This document shows, in pieces, positions 23,969 through 32,218 of a DNA stretch of 32,282 nt. The stretch is from positions 1 to 32,282 of the forward strand of contig MFSU01000028.1 of NCBI GenBank assembly GCA_001785115.1. Direction: 5' to 3'. Position 1 is the stretch's first letter, and each line of letters begins with the position of its first letter. Under the pieces are notes generated by a model. That model did not search any database. It saw only the letters and a program-made list of their open reading frames with translations, and was not told where the DNA came from. The DNA comes from Candidatus Muproteobacteria bacterium RBG_16_65_34 (GTDB lineage Bacteria > Pseudomonadota > Gammaproteobacteria > Acidiferrobacterales > Sulfurifustaceae). Both the position numbers and the translations under genes were made by a program.

Positions 23969-24835
23969 TTATTCGATGTTTTGGACCTGCTCGCGCATCT
24001 GCTCGATCAGCACCTTCAATTCCACCGCGGCGTTGGTCATGCGGATGTCCACGGACTTCGACCCGAGCGTGTTGGCCTCGCGATTGAACTCCTGCATCAG
24101 GAAATCCAGCCGCCGGCCGATCTGGCCGCCGGCCGCGAGGCTGCGCCGGGTCTCGGCGAGGTGCGCGGTGAGTCGATCGAGCTCTTCGGCCACGTCGCTT
24201 TTCTGGACGAAGAGCACGATCTCCTGCTCGAGGCGGTTCGGATCGAGGCTTTGTTTCACCTCGCTCAAGCGCGCGCGCAAGCGCTCGCGGAAGGCGGCGA
24301 CGGTCTCGGGCATCAGCCGGCGCACCTCGGCGACGATTTTCTCCATGGCGTCGAGGCGCTGGGCGAGAACCTCCGCGAGCCGCCCGCCTTCGCGCGCGCG
24401 GCCCGCCACCAGCTCATCGAGCGTCTGGGCGAGCAACTCCAGGGCGCGGGCGTTCAGGTCATCGACGTTCAGAGCCGCGACCTGGAGCACCCCGGGCCAG
24501 CGCAGCAGTTCGAGGGCCGAGGGCGCGAGGGCCTCGCCCGCGCGCCCGCGGATCGCCTGAAGTGTATCGAGCAGGCGCGCGAGCTGCGGCTCGTCCACCT
24601 CGAACGCCTGGGCCGAGGCCTCCCTGGGCTGGAAGCGCAGCGTGCCGTCCACTTTGCCGCGCGTGAGGCGCCGGCCGATCTCCTCGCGCACGCGCGGCTC
24701 GAGCCCGCGCAGCTCCTCCGGCAGCCGCAGCGCGGTCTCGAGGTAGCGGTGATTGACGGAGCGCAGCTCCCAGGTGAGGCTGCCCGCGGCGGTGCCGGCC
24801 TCGCGCCGGGCGAAGGCGGTCATGCTGAGTATCAT
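23969..24835 (-). CDS. yicC: YicC/YloC family endoribonuclease
   Basis: A 288-residue protein of the YicC family (RNase involved in small-RNA decay in E. coli). It begins MILSMTAFARREAGTAAGSL then TWELRSVNHRYLE, aligning with E. coli MIRSMTAYARRE. The C-terminal DUF1732 signature is GRRLDFLMQEFNREANTLGS-KS. Middle coiled region EGGRLAEVLAQRLDAMEKIV. Length matches. It leads the minus-strand block toward gmk and is divergent from the kinase gene. In many proteobacteria it neighbours rph and gmk, as here (rph is 2.2 kb away). Confidence 0.95.
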   Translation of the reverse strand: MILSMTAFARREAGTAAGSLTWELRSVNHRYLETALRLPEELRGLEPRVREEIGRRLTRGKVDGTLRFQPREASAQAFEVDEPQLARLLDTLQAIRGRAGEALAPSALELLRWPGVLQVAALNVDDLNARALELLAQTLDELVAGRAREGGRLAEVLAQRLDAMEKIVAEVRRLMPETVAAFRERLRARLSEVKQSLDPNRLEQEIVLFVQKSDVAEELDRLTAHLAETRRSLAAGGQIGRRLDFLMQEFNREANTLGSKSVDIRMTNAAVELKVLIEQMREQVQNIE

Positions 24836-24990
24836 GCGCGGGGATTGCCGGATTGCATGGCTGCGGATGGTAAACTGAAAGCCCCGTGGGCGAAACCCGC
24901 TTCGGGCCGCCGTCCCGCCGGTGGTGCGCTATGGTATATATAAGTGGAGGCCGGCGCTCCCGCGCCCCGCCGCATCGTCGAAGGTATCGC

Positions 24991-25947
24991 GTGGCCGTAA
25001 CGATTAAAAACGCCCTCCCTCCGGGCTACCTGCTGCACCATTACCGCATCGCCAAGACCCTGGGCGGCGGCGGCTTCAGCATTGTCTACCTCGCCTACGA
25101 TATCGAAGCCCGCAAACCGGTGGTGATCAAGGAGTACTTGCCGAGCGAGAAGGCGACGCGCCGCGAGAACGAGTCCGTCGAGAGCCTCTCGGCCGGCAGC
25201 TCGCCGAGCTTCCGCCAGGGGATGAAGCGCTTCTTCGACGAGGCCGCGGTGCTCGCCAAAATCAACCACCCCAACATCGTGCGCGTGACCGACTTCTTCC
25301 GCGAAAACAACACCGTGTACATGGTCATGGAGCACGAGCGGGGCAAGGACCTGCGCTGGTACGTCAAGCGCCGCGCGCCCGAGGTGAGCGAGAAATTCAT
25401 GCGCACCGTGTTCCCGCAACTGCTCGATGGCCTGCGCGAGCTGCACCGCAACAACCTGCTGCACCTCGACATCAAGCCCGCGAACATCTTCCTGCGTCCC
25501 GGGGGCCGGCCGCTGCTGCTCGATTTCGGCGCGGCCGCCGCGGCGTTCGTCGACAACCGGCGCGCCGGGCCGCACACCCTCACCCCGGGCTTCGCCCCCC
25601 TCGAGCAACACCTGCGCGGCCACATCGGCCCGTGGACCGACCTCTACGCCATCGGCGCCACGATGTGGGCCTGCCTGAGCGGCAAAGCGCCGCCGCCCGC
25701 CACCGAGCGCGCGGAGCACGACGCCTACAAACCCGCGGTGCGCGAGTTCGCGCGGCGCTACTCGCGCGAGCTGCTGGAGGCCGTGGACTGGTGTCTGCAG
25801 ATGAATCAGGTCGAGCGGCCGCAAAGCGTGGACGAGCTGCTCGCGGCGTTCGATCGGCCCCACACGCCGCCGGGGGAGGCCGGGTCCGAGTCGCTGCTCG
25901 GACGGCTGGGTCTCAGGCTGCCGTGGCGCAAGGACGAGTCCACGTGA
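24991..25947 (+). CDS. Hanks-type Ser/Thr protein kinase
   Basis: A 318-residue cytoplasmic kinase. Gly loop LGGGGFSIVY (25-34), ATP-binding Lys K47 (VVIKEYLP), catalytic HLDIKPANIF with D160, metal-binding D178 in DFGAA, and the peptide-binding segment GFAPLEQHLRGHIGPWTDLY. No transmembrane helix follows the catalytic domain, so it is soluble. The GTG at 24991 with AAGGT upstream is preferred over the ORF track start at 24886. TATATATAAG at about 24935 could be a -10 region. It overlaps the PP2C phosphatase gene by four bases (GTGA), forming a reversible phosphorylation pair like PpkA/PppA or Stk/Stp; no type VI secretion genes are nearby. Confidence 0.93.
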   Translation: MAVTIKNALPPGYLLHHYRIAKTLGGGGFSIVYLAYDIEARKPVVIKEYLPSEKATRRENESVESLSAGSSPSFRQGMKRFFDEAAVLAKINHPNIVRVTDFFRENNTVYMVMEHERGKDLRWYVKRRAPEVSEKFMRTVFPQLLDGLRELHRNNLLHLDIKPANIFLRPGGRPLLLDFGAAAAAFVDNRRAGPHTLTPGFAPLEQHLRGHIGPWTDLYAIGATMWACLSGKAPPPATERAEHDAYKPAVREFARRYSRELLEAVDWCLQMNQVERPQSVDELLAAFDRPHTPPGEAGSESLLGRLGLRLPWRKDEST

Positions 25948-26807
25948 ACTATCAGCTCGCGCACTACAGCCTGCGCGGCTCGCGGCCCACGAACGAGGAC
26001 CGCGCGGCGGTGGCCGAGCGCGACAACGCCGTGCTCATGGTGCTCGCCGACGGCCTGGGGGGCCACCGCGGCGGCGAGATCGCGGCCGAGATCCTCACGC
26101 AGGCGCTCGTGCGCGCCTTCCGCAGCGTGCGCGCGGCCGTTATCACCCGGCCCTCGGCGTTCTTGGCGCTGGCGATCCTGCAGGCGCACACCGCCATCGG
26201 CCGGCACGCCGCCGCGAGCCGCCCGCGGCTCGAGCCGCGCACGACCTGCGTCGCCTGCCTGGTGCAGGACGGCTACGCCTACTGGGCGCACGTGGGCGAC
26301 TCGCGCCTGTATCACTTCCGGGGCAAGCGCCTGATGCGGCGCACCCAGGACCACTCCACCATCGAGCAGATGCGCCAGGACGGACTGCTCACCGAGGAGG
26401 AGATGCAGAGCCATCCCCAGAAGGGGCGGCTCACGAAATGCGTCGGGGGGCCGAACAAGCCCACCATCAGCCTCGGGGAGGAGACCGCGCTCCAGCGCGA
26501 CGATGTGCTGCTGCTGTGTACCGACGGGGTGTGGGAGGCGCACGCGCCGGAGGCGCTGCGCCACTACCTCGAGCAGCCGTCGATCGAGGAGGCGGTGGAG
26601 GACATGCTGCACGGTGCGGAGCGGAAAATGAAGGGCTCCAGCGACAATCTGAGCGCCGTCTGCCTGCGCTGGCAGGAGGACAAACCCGCCGGAGTGCCGC
26701 TTCAGGGCAACGCCGAGACGGTCGTGGACGAGAAGACCCTGTGGGACACCGCCGCGCACGTCAGCGCCACGCTGAAGCACGGAAACAGAAAAAACCGTGA
26801 CTCGTGA
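25944..26807 (+). CDS. PP2C-family Ser/Thr protein phosphatase
   Basis: A 287-residue metal-dependent phosphatase. Motifs: GSRPTNEDR (motif 1), VLADGLGGHRGGEIAAE (metal-binding D36, G37), WAHVGDSRLYHFR, RRTQDHSTIEQMRQDG, LTKCVGG, LLLCTDGVWE and SSDNLSAVCLRW (D234). All metal ligands are present, so it should be active, probably reversing the adjacent kinase. The start is GTG 25944, overlapping the kinase stop by four bases; the ORF track start (25632) is inside the kinase gene. The last codons and the stop lie at the edge of a heptamer repeat array. Confidence 0.94.
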   Translation: MNYQLAHYSLRGSRPTNEDRAAVAERDNAVLMVLADGLGGHRGGEIAAEILTQALVRAFRSVRAAVITRPSAFLALAILQAHTAIGRHAAASRPRLEPRTTCVACLVQDGYAYWAHVGDSRLYHFRGKRLMRRTQDHSTIEQMRQDGLLTEEEMQSHPQKGRLTKCVGGPNKPTISLGEETALQRDDVLLLCTDGVWEAHAPEALRHYLEQPSIEEAVEDMLHGAERKMKGSSDNLSAVCLRWQEDKPAGVPLQGNAETVVDEKTLWDTAAHVSATLKHGNRKNRDS

Positions 26808-27036
26808 TTCGTGACCGTGATCGGTGAACGGTGATCCGTGAGCCGTGATGGGTGATGGGTGAACTGAGGTCGTGGCATTTGATGTTCCATTCCGCATTCC
26901 CCATTCCGCATTCCGCACTTTCAATGACCCCTGATCCCAGATTGGAGGTACGAGGGGGCGCCGGCAGTCCGGCTTTCCTTCTGATCCTCTATCTTGTATC
27001 TTGCCGCTCGTACCTTTTCCCTCGCACCTCGTACCT
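26796..27036. repeat. Three successive heptamer arrays between the phosphatase gene and rph
   Basis: Array 1 (26796-26864): GTGAnnC-type units (CGTGACT CGTGATT CGTGACC GTGATCG GTGAACG ...), overlapping the phosphatase stop. Array 2 (26887-26918): CATTCCG CATTCCC CATTCCG CATTCCG. Array 3 (26944-27036): GGTACGAGG faces TCGTACC TTTTCCC TCGCACC TCGTACC, with TATCTTG TATCTTG between. All keep 7-nt spacing. A small GCCGG-cagt-CCGGC stem followed by TTTCCTT (26960-26980) might act as a terminator. Confidence 0.88.
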
Positions 27037-27042
27037 GATGCT

Positions 27043-27762
27043 ATGAGACCCAGCGGACGCACGCCGGACCAACTGCGCGACATCAAAATCACCCGCGATT
27101 ACACCAAGCACGCCGAGGGCTCGGTGTTGATCGAGTTCGGCGACACCCGCGTCATCTGCACCGCCAGCGTCGACGAGCGGGTGCCGCCGTTTCTCAAGGG
27201 CAAGGGTCAGGGCTGGGTGACAGCGGAATACGGGATGCTCCCGCGCTCGACCGGCAGCCGCATGCCGCGCGAGGCCGCCGCCGGTAAACAGGGCGGTCGC
27301 ACCCAGGAGATCCAGCGCCTGATCGGGCGCAGCCTGCGCGCCGCGGTGGACCTGAAGCGCCTCGGCGAGCGCACCGTCACCGTGGACTGCGACGTGATCC
27401 AGGCCGACGGCGGCACGCGCACGGCCTCCATCACCGGCGGCTGCGTCGCGCTCGCCGACGCCATCCGGCACCTGCGCGCGCAGAAACTCATCGCGAACGA
27501 TCCGCTCCGGCATCTGGTGGCGTCGGTATCGGCCGGCATCTACCGGGGCGCGGCGATCCTCGATCTCGACTATGCCGAGGATTCGAGCGCCGAGACCGAC
27601 ATGAACTTCGTGATGGATGATGGAGAGGGTTTCATCGAGATCCAGGGCACGGCCGAGGGCCAGCCGTTCACGAAAGCGCAGATGCTCGCCATGACCGGGC
27701 TCGCCGAGGCCGGCATCCGGCAGCTCATCGCGCGCCAAAAACAGGCGCTCGAAATGAAATGA
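27043..27762 (+). CDS. rph: Ribonuclease PH
   Basis: A 239-residue phosphorolytic 3'-5' exoribonuclease trimming tRNA 3' ends. Typical start [93 protein letters not shown] and [18 protein letters not shown] (metal-binding Asp residues). Length equals the E. coli intact form (238). The ATG at 27043 follows the heptamer array by six bases and has no Shine-Dalgarno, so translation may be weak or depend on upstream context. It precedes rdgB, a common pairing. Confidence 0.97.
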   Translation: MRPSGRTPDQLRDIKITRDYTKHAEGSVLIEFGDTRVICTASVDERVPPFLKGKGQGWVTAEYGMLPRSTGSRMPREAAAGKQGGRTQEIQRLIGRSLRAAVDLKRLGERTVTVDCDVIQADGGTRTASITGGCVALADAIRHLRAQKLIANDPLRHLVASVSAGIYRGAAILDLDYAEDSSAETDMNFVMDDGEGFIEIQGTAEGQPFTKAQMLAMTGLAEAGIRQLIARQKQALEMK

Positions 27763-27894
27763 AGAATGGACAGGATTAACAGGATTTCTCAGGATTAACA
27801 GGATTACTTCAAAAAAATCTTTAATCTTGTTAATCCTGTTTTAATGCTTTAATCCTGTTAATCCTGAGAAATCCTGTTAATCCTGTCTATTTTT
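27763..27894. repeat. CAGGATT-type inverted repeat element (class 2), second copy
   Basis: Begins AGAATGGACAGGATTAACAG and ends in the complement CCTGTCTATTTTTG. A 38-bp stretch of the left arm is matched exactly, in reverse complement, by the right arm. Additional TAATCCTGTTTTAATG-type units lie near the loop. It shares termini with 7832-7945 and fills the gap between the rph stop and rdgB. Confidence 0.93.
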
Positions 27895-27905
27895 GTTTGC
27901 AACTG

Positions 27906-28508
27906 ATGAGTAGACAGATCGTTCTGGCGAGCGGCAACCCCGGCAAGGTGCGCGAGATCAACCAGATGCTCGCGGGGCTCGATTTGACCGTCGTGCCGCA
28001 GTCGGACTTCGGCGTGCCGGAGATCGAGGAGACGGGCCTCACCTTCGTCGAGAACGCGATCCTCAAGGCGCGCGCCGCCTCCCGCCACACGGACCTGCCC
28101 GCGATCGCCGACGACTCGGGCCTCGAGGTGGATGCGCTGAACGGCGCACCGGGAATTTACTCCGCGCGCTACGCCGGGCACGGGGCGAGCGACGAACAGA
28201 ACTTGAGGAAACTGCTTGCCGATCTCATCGGCGTCCCGGAGGCCGAGCGCACGGCGCGCTTCCAGTGCCTCTTGGTCTACCTGCGCCACGAGTTCGACCC
28301 CACCCCCCTCATCTGCCAGGGCACCTGGGAAGGGCGCATTCTCTTCGAGCCGCGCGGCACAAACGGCTTCGGCTACGACCCTGTTTTCTTTGTGTCTACC
28401 CATGACTGCTCCTCCGCCGAATTGCCGCCGGAGACGAAGAACCAACTCTCCCACCGCGGCCAGGCGCTGCAAAAACTCGTGGCCGCCCTGAAGCGCCGCG
28501 CGCACTGA
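27906..28508 (+). CDS. rdgB: XTP/dITP pyrophosphatase (RdgB/HAM1)
   Basis: A 200-residue house-cleaning enzyme hydrolysing dITP, XTP and other non-canonical purine nucleotides. Start [20 protein letters not shown] with the SGNPGK nucleotide-binding loop, [20 protein letters not shown] (catalytic acidic residues), [16 protein letters not shown] and [13 protein letters not shown]. Length is typical. The ATG at 27906 fits the family; the TTG in the ORF track adds three residues. No ribosome site is evident, since the repeat element ends 11 bases upstream. Likely read from the rph transcript if the hairpin is passed. Confidence 0.96.
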   Translation: MSRQIVLASGNPGKVREINQMLAGLDLTVVPQSDFGVPEIEETGLTFVENAILKARAASRHTDLPAIADDSGLEVDALNGAPGIYSARYAGHGASDEQNLRKLLADLIGVPEAERTARFQCLLVYLRHEFDPTPLICQGTWEGRILFEPRGTNGFGYDPVFFVSTHDCSSAELPPETKNQLSHRGQALQKLVAALKRRAH

Positions 28509-28757
28509 GCCTTGGTGGTCCGCATCGCCTGTTTCCCAGGCTTTTCCTAAACTTTCATGGCCTTAGGCCGATAACCGTCCTGAGAATCGGCGCGGAGAGG
28601 CGAATTTCAGCTTCCGGCGGCGGTCGCTTTTGTTTTGTCTGCAAAATATAGTGGTCTGGCTTTTGCAGCGTGAACCTGGGAAAGACCGACAGCGCCGCAC
28701 CGGATAAAAAGGAGCCTGCGCGCCAATTTCCCCACGACCCGGCCCGGCAAGGAGCGT

Positions 28758-31700
28758 ATGCGTACTGAACGTCGAACCGACTCGCCCGGCGGCGCCGCGA
28801 TCCGGCAGCGCCTGCTCCAGACGCTCGGCCTGCACAGCCTGCTCGGGCGCTATCTCCATGTCGTGGGGATCACCGTGCTGCTGCTCGCCGCCGCCGCCTG
28901 GATCACCGATCGCCACGTCGGCGATGCCGTGCGCGAAAACACCGCCAACCAGTCCGAGCACAGGCAACTGAGCGACCAAATCCGCGACCTGGGAAACGAT
29001 CTGGAGGATTGCCAGCTCACCTTCCAGAGCTATCTCCTCGCCCCCGACGGGCGGCAGCGGCGTGCGATCCAGGACCTGCTGGGGCGCCTGGTCGCGGACG
29101 CCCGCACCCTCGCCGGCAACGAACGGCTTCGGCGATCCGCCTACTCGCGCGAGGTCGCCGCGCAACTGCACCAGGACTTGACCAAACTTTCCGCCGAAGT
29201 GCGCCGCGCCTTGGACATCCGCGGCGACCCGCAGCGGCTGTTCCCGACAATGGCGATCCTGACCACGCGGATGGCGCCTGCGGCCGCGGAGTTCTACGAC
29301 GCCGCCACCCGCGCCCTGGACGAGGCGCGGGGCGCGCGCGCCGACGGGGAGCGGCTCGGAGTCACCGAGCGCTTCTCCGAGGCACGCCACGTCCTGACCC
29401 TCATGACCAATGCCAACCGCCTGTGGGTCGCCAAGGGTTTCGTCGCGCTCGATGACGCGAAGCACGCCGCCCGCGCCCGGGCCGACGAGGTCAAACCCCA
29501 CGCCGAGCTGCTGGGCAACCACCTCGAGGCCCTGGCGTCCCTCGAGCGGCAAGGGCGGTTGAGCCCGCGGCAGGGCGAATCGCTCAGGATCATGCAGCGG
29601 GCATATCGCGACTGGCTCCAGCGCTACCGGGAGCTGCGCGCGATCGACGCCTCGGGCGGCGGGCGCGCGGACCAGGCCTTGCTGCGGGGCACCATTCAGC
29701 CGCTGTTCATGCGCGCCTCGCAGGCGCTGCGCGTATTCGAGCGCGACACCGAGACCGACTCGGCGCGGAACATCGAGACGCTCGAGCGCGTGGCCGAGCG
29801 CGTGTCAGACAACCTCTGGGTGTTCGTGCTGCTCGTGCTCCTGGGGTCGGCCGGCGGGGCGGCGGTGTTTGCGTTCCATATTCGCCGTCCGCTCGCGCGC
29901 GTGGCGCAGGCGCTCAAGTCCGAGGCCGAAAGCGCGCAGGACCTCCCGGTGTTGGCCACGCCCACGGTGGAGATACGAGATCTGGTCGAGGCCTTCCGGC
30001 ACATGCGCGAGCAGGTGCGCACGCGCCAGGAACGGCTCGCGGCGGTGCTCACCTACGCGGCCGACGCCATCGTCACAATCGACGAGGACGGGCTGATCGA
30101 GGGCTTCAACCCCGCCGCGGAAAAACTCTTCGGCTATCCGGCCTCCGAAGTCCTGGGGCAAAACGTCAAGCTCCTGATGCCCGAGCCGCACCGCAGTCAG
30201 CACGACGGCTATATCGGCCGCTACCTCGAAACCGGAAAAAAATGCCTCCTCGGCCAGGAGCGCGAGGTGGTCGGCCTGCGCAAGGACGGGATCCCGCTCC
30301 CCATCGGGCTGCGCGTGACGGAGATGCACGTGAACGGGCGGCGCCTGTTCCTCGGCATGATCGCCGACATCAGCGAGCGCAAGGCGCTGCTCCAAAACGT
30401 CCAGATGCGCGAGCAGCGGATGCGGACCATTCTCGACACCACCGCCGAGGGCATCGTCACCTTCAACGAACGCGGTCAAATCGAGACCTGGAACAAGGCC
30501 GCCGAGCGGCTCTTCGGCTGGACCGAGGCCGAGATCATCGGCACCTCGATCGCGCGGATCGTTTCGCCCGAATCGCGCGAGAACCGCGGCGACTATGTGG
30601 AGCACTTCATGCGCTCGGAGATCCAGCGCCTGGTCGGCCACGAGGGCGAGGTCATCGGCTTGCACCAGAACGGCTCGACCTTCGCGCTCGCGCTCAAGAT
30701 CGGCCGCATGGAGTTCGAGGGCAAGACCAAGTACACCGCGCTGCTCGCCAACATCACCGAGCGCAAGTCGATGATGGAGAACCTGCGCCGGATGGCGGAA
30801 CACGACGGCCTCACAGGACTCTATAACCGCACCTACTTCCTGGCGGAACTCGAGCGGCTCGTGGAGCGGGTGAAACGCAACGAAAAGAACACCTGCGCAC
30901 TGCTCTACCTCGACCTCGACAACTTCAAATACGTCAACGACACCCTGGGCCACGCGGCCGGGGATCAGCTGCTCATCGAGGTCGCCGGCGTGCTCAGCCG
31001 CCGGGGGCGCAAGAGCGATCTCGTGGCGCGCCTGGGGGGCGATGAGTTCATCATACTCGTCTACGATATCGCCCCGGACCTCGTGGACAAGGTCGCGGAG
31101 TCGTTCCGCCACCACCTCGCCGACTACGCCTTTCAGCACGAGGGCAAGGCGGTGGCCATCGGCTGCTCTATCGGGGTGGCCGTGATGGACGCCCGCACGC
31201 AGTCGCCCACCGAGGCGATGTCGCAGGCGGATCTCGCCTGCCACCTCGCCAAGCGCGCCGGGCGCAACAGCGTGCACGTCTTCTCCGCGGCGGACGCCAA
31301 GGACGTGCAGATCATGTCGCTCGACATGGGCTGGTCGCGCCGCATCCGCGAGGCGATCGAGAAGGACCGCTTCGTGCTCGCCACCCAGCCGGTGGTGCAC
31401 ACGCGCACGCGCGCCGTCGCCTGCCACGAGATCCTCGTGCGCCTGCGCGAGGACGACGGCGCGCTCATCATGCCCGGGGGGTTTCTCCCCACCGCGGAGC
31501 GCTTCGGACTTTCGGTGGAGATCGACCGCTGGGTCATCCGCCACGCGATCGCGCTCCTGACGGAGCGACGCCGGCGCGACCCCACGATGCGCTTCGCGAT
31601 CAACCTCTCCGCGCAGTCGCTCGGCGCGCCCGCGGTCGCCGACCTTGTCACGCAGTGCATCGCCGAAAACGGCGTCGATGCCGCGGCGCTGACCTTCGAG

Positions 31701-32096
31701 GTCACCGAGACCGCGGCGATCGCCGACATGAACACGGCCACGGCCTTCCTCATGCGGCTGCGCACGCTCGGCTGCCTGGTAGCGCTCGATGATTTCGGAA
31801 GCGGCATGGCCTCGTTCGCCTATCTCCGGGAGCTGCCGGTCGATTACGTCAAGATCGACGGCCGCTTCGTGCGCAACCTGATCGCGAGCCCCGTAGATCA
31901 GGCGATGGTACGGGCCATGAACGACATCGCCCACGCGCTCGGCAAGGAAACCATCGCCGAGTTCGTCGAAAGCGAAGAGGACTTCCGGTTGCTCGGCGAG
32001 ATCGGCGTCGATTACGGCCAGGGCTATCACCTCGGGAAGCCGGCGCTCACCGAGCCCGAGGCCGCCCGCGCGGCGCCGATGCGCGAGGTATCCTGA
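28758..32096 (+). CDS. Membrane sensor with PAS-PAS-GGDEF-EAL (c-di-GMP turnover)
   Basis: A 1112-residue inner-membrane protein. Helix 1 (about 32-52), a long helical periplasmic sensor (about 55-350), helix 2 (about 354-376), a HAMP-like linker, PAS1 (about 425-540, AADAIVTIDEDGLIEGFNPA), PAS2 (about 553-665, EGIVTFNERGQIETWNKAAE), GGDEF (about 680-845) and EAL (about 860-1100). The cyclase motif GGDEF is intact (760-764), with the inhibitory RxxD site RKSD five residues before it. The EAL motif is EIL (E891), and downstream INLS, EVTET, ALDDFGSG, KIDG, AEFVE and GQGYHLGKP keep the metal and substrate residues, so both activities are possible. AAGGAG lies before the ATG. The 249-bp gap upstream contains the palindrome GGCCTTAGGCC but no gene. 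Confidence 0.93.
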   Translation: MRTERRTDSPGGAAIRQRLLQTLGLHSLLGRYLHVVGITVLLLAAAAWITDRHVGDAVRENTANQSEHRQLSDQIRDLGNDLEDCQLTFQSYLLAPDGRQRRAIQDLLGRLVADARTLAGNERLRRSAYSREVAAQLHQDLTKLSAEVRRALDIRGDPQRLFPTMAILTTRMAPAAAEFYDAATRALDEARGARADGERLGVTERFSEARHVLTLMTNANRLWVAKGFVALDDAKHAARARADEVKPHAELLGNHLEALASLERQGRLSPRQGESLRIMQRAYRDWLQRYRELRAIDASGGGRADQALLRGTIQPLFMRASQALRVFERDTETDSARNIETLERVAERVSDNLWVFVLLVLLGSAGGAAVFAFHIRRPLARVAQALKSEAESAQDLPVLATPTVEIRDLVEAFRHMREQVRTRQERLAAVLTYAADAIVTIDEDGLIEGFNPAAEKLFGYPASEVLGQNVKLLMPEPHRSQHDGYIGRYLETGKKCLLGQEREVVGLRKDGIPLPIGLRVTEMHVNGRRLFLGMIADISERKALLQNVQMREQRMRTILDTTAEGIVTFNERGQIETWNKAAERLFGWTEAEIIGTSIARIVSPESRENRGDYVEHFMRSEIQRLVGHEGEVIGLHQNGSTFALALKIGRMEFEGKTKYTALLANITERKSMMENLRRMAEHDGLTGLYNRTYFLAELERLVERVKRNEKNTCALLYLDLDNFKYVNDTLGHAAGDQLLIEVAGVLSRRGRKSDLVARLGGDEFIILVYDIAPDLVDKVAESFRHHLADYAFQHEGKAVAIGCSIGVAVMDARTQSPTEAMSQADLACHLAKRAGRNSVHVFSAADAKDVQIMSLDMGWSRRIREAIEKDRFVLATQPVVHTRTRAVACHEILVRLREDDGALIMPGGFLPTAERFGLSVEIDRWVIRHAIALLTERRRRDPTMRFAINLSAQSLGAPAVADLVTQCIAENGVDAAALTFEVTETAAIADMNTATAFLMRLRTLGCLVALDDFGSGMASFAYLRELPVDYVKIDGRFVRNLIASPVDQAMVRAMNDIAHALGKETIAEFVESEEDFRLLGEIGVDYGQGYHLGKPALTEPEAARAAPMREVS

Positions 32097-32218
32097 AACG
32101 GGCTCTTTGCGCCAGCGCATGAGTGATTTGATGTGGCCCGGCTGCGTTTCACCGGTTGCGCTTTGTCGGGTTTATGTCGATGTTGAATCGCCTTCGGCGA
32201 TGATCTGAAAAGCTACTT

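Noticed and set aside
24832-25863. 343-residue minus-strand ORF opposite the kinase gene
   Set aside because: Antisense shadow. All kinase motifs are on the plus strand.
29805-32120. 771-residue minus-strand ORF opposite the GGDEF-EAL gene
   Set aside because: Antisense shadow with composition typical of frame-reversed coding DNA. The plus strand has intact PAS, GGDEF and EAL motifs.
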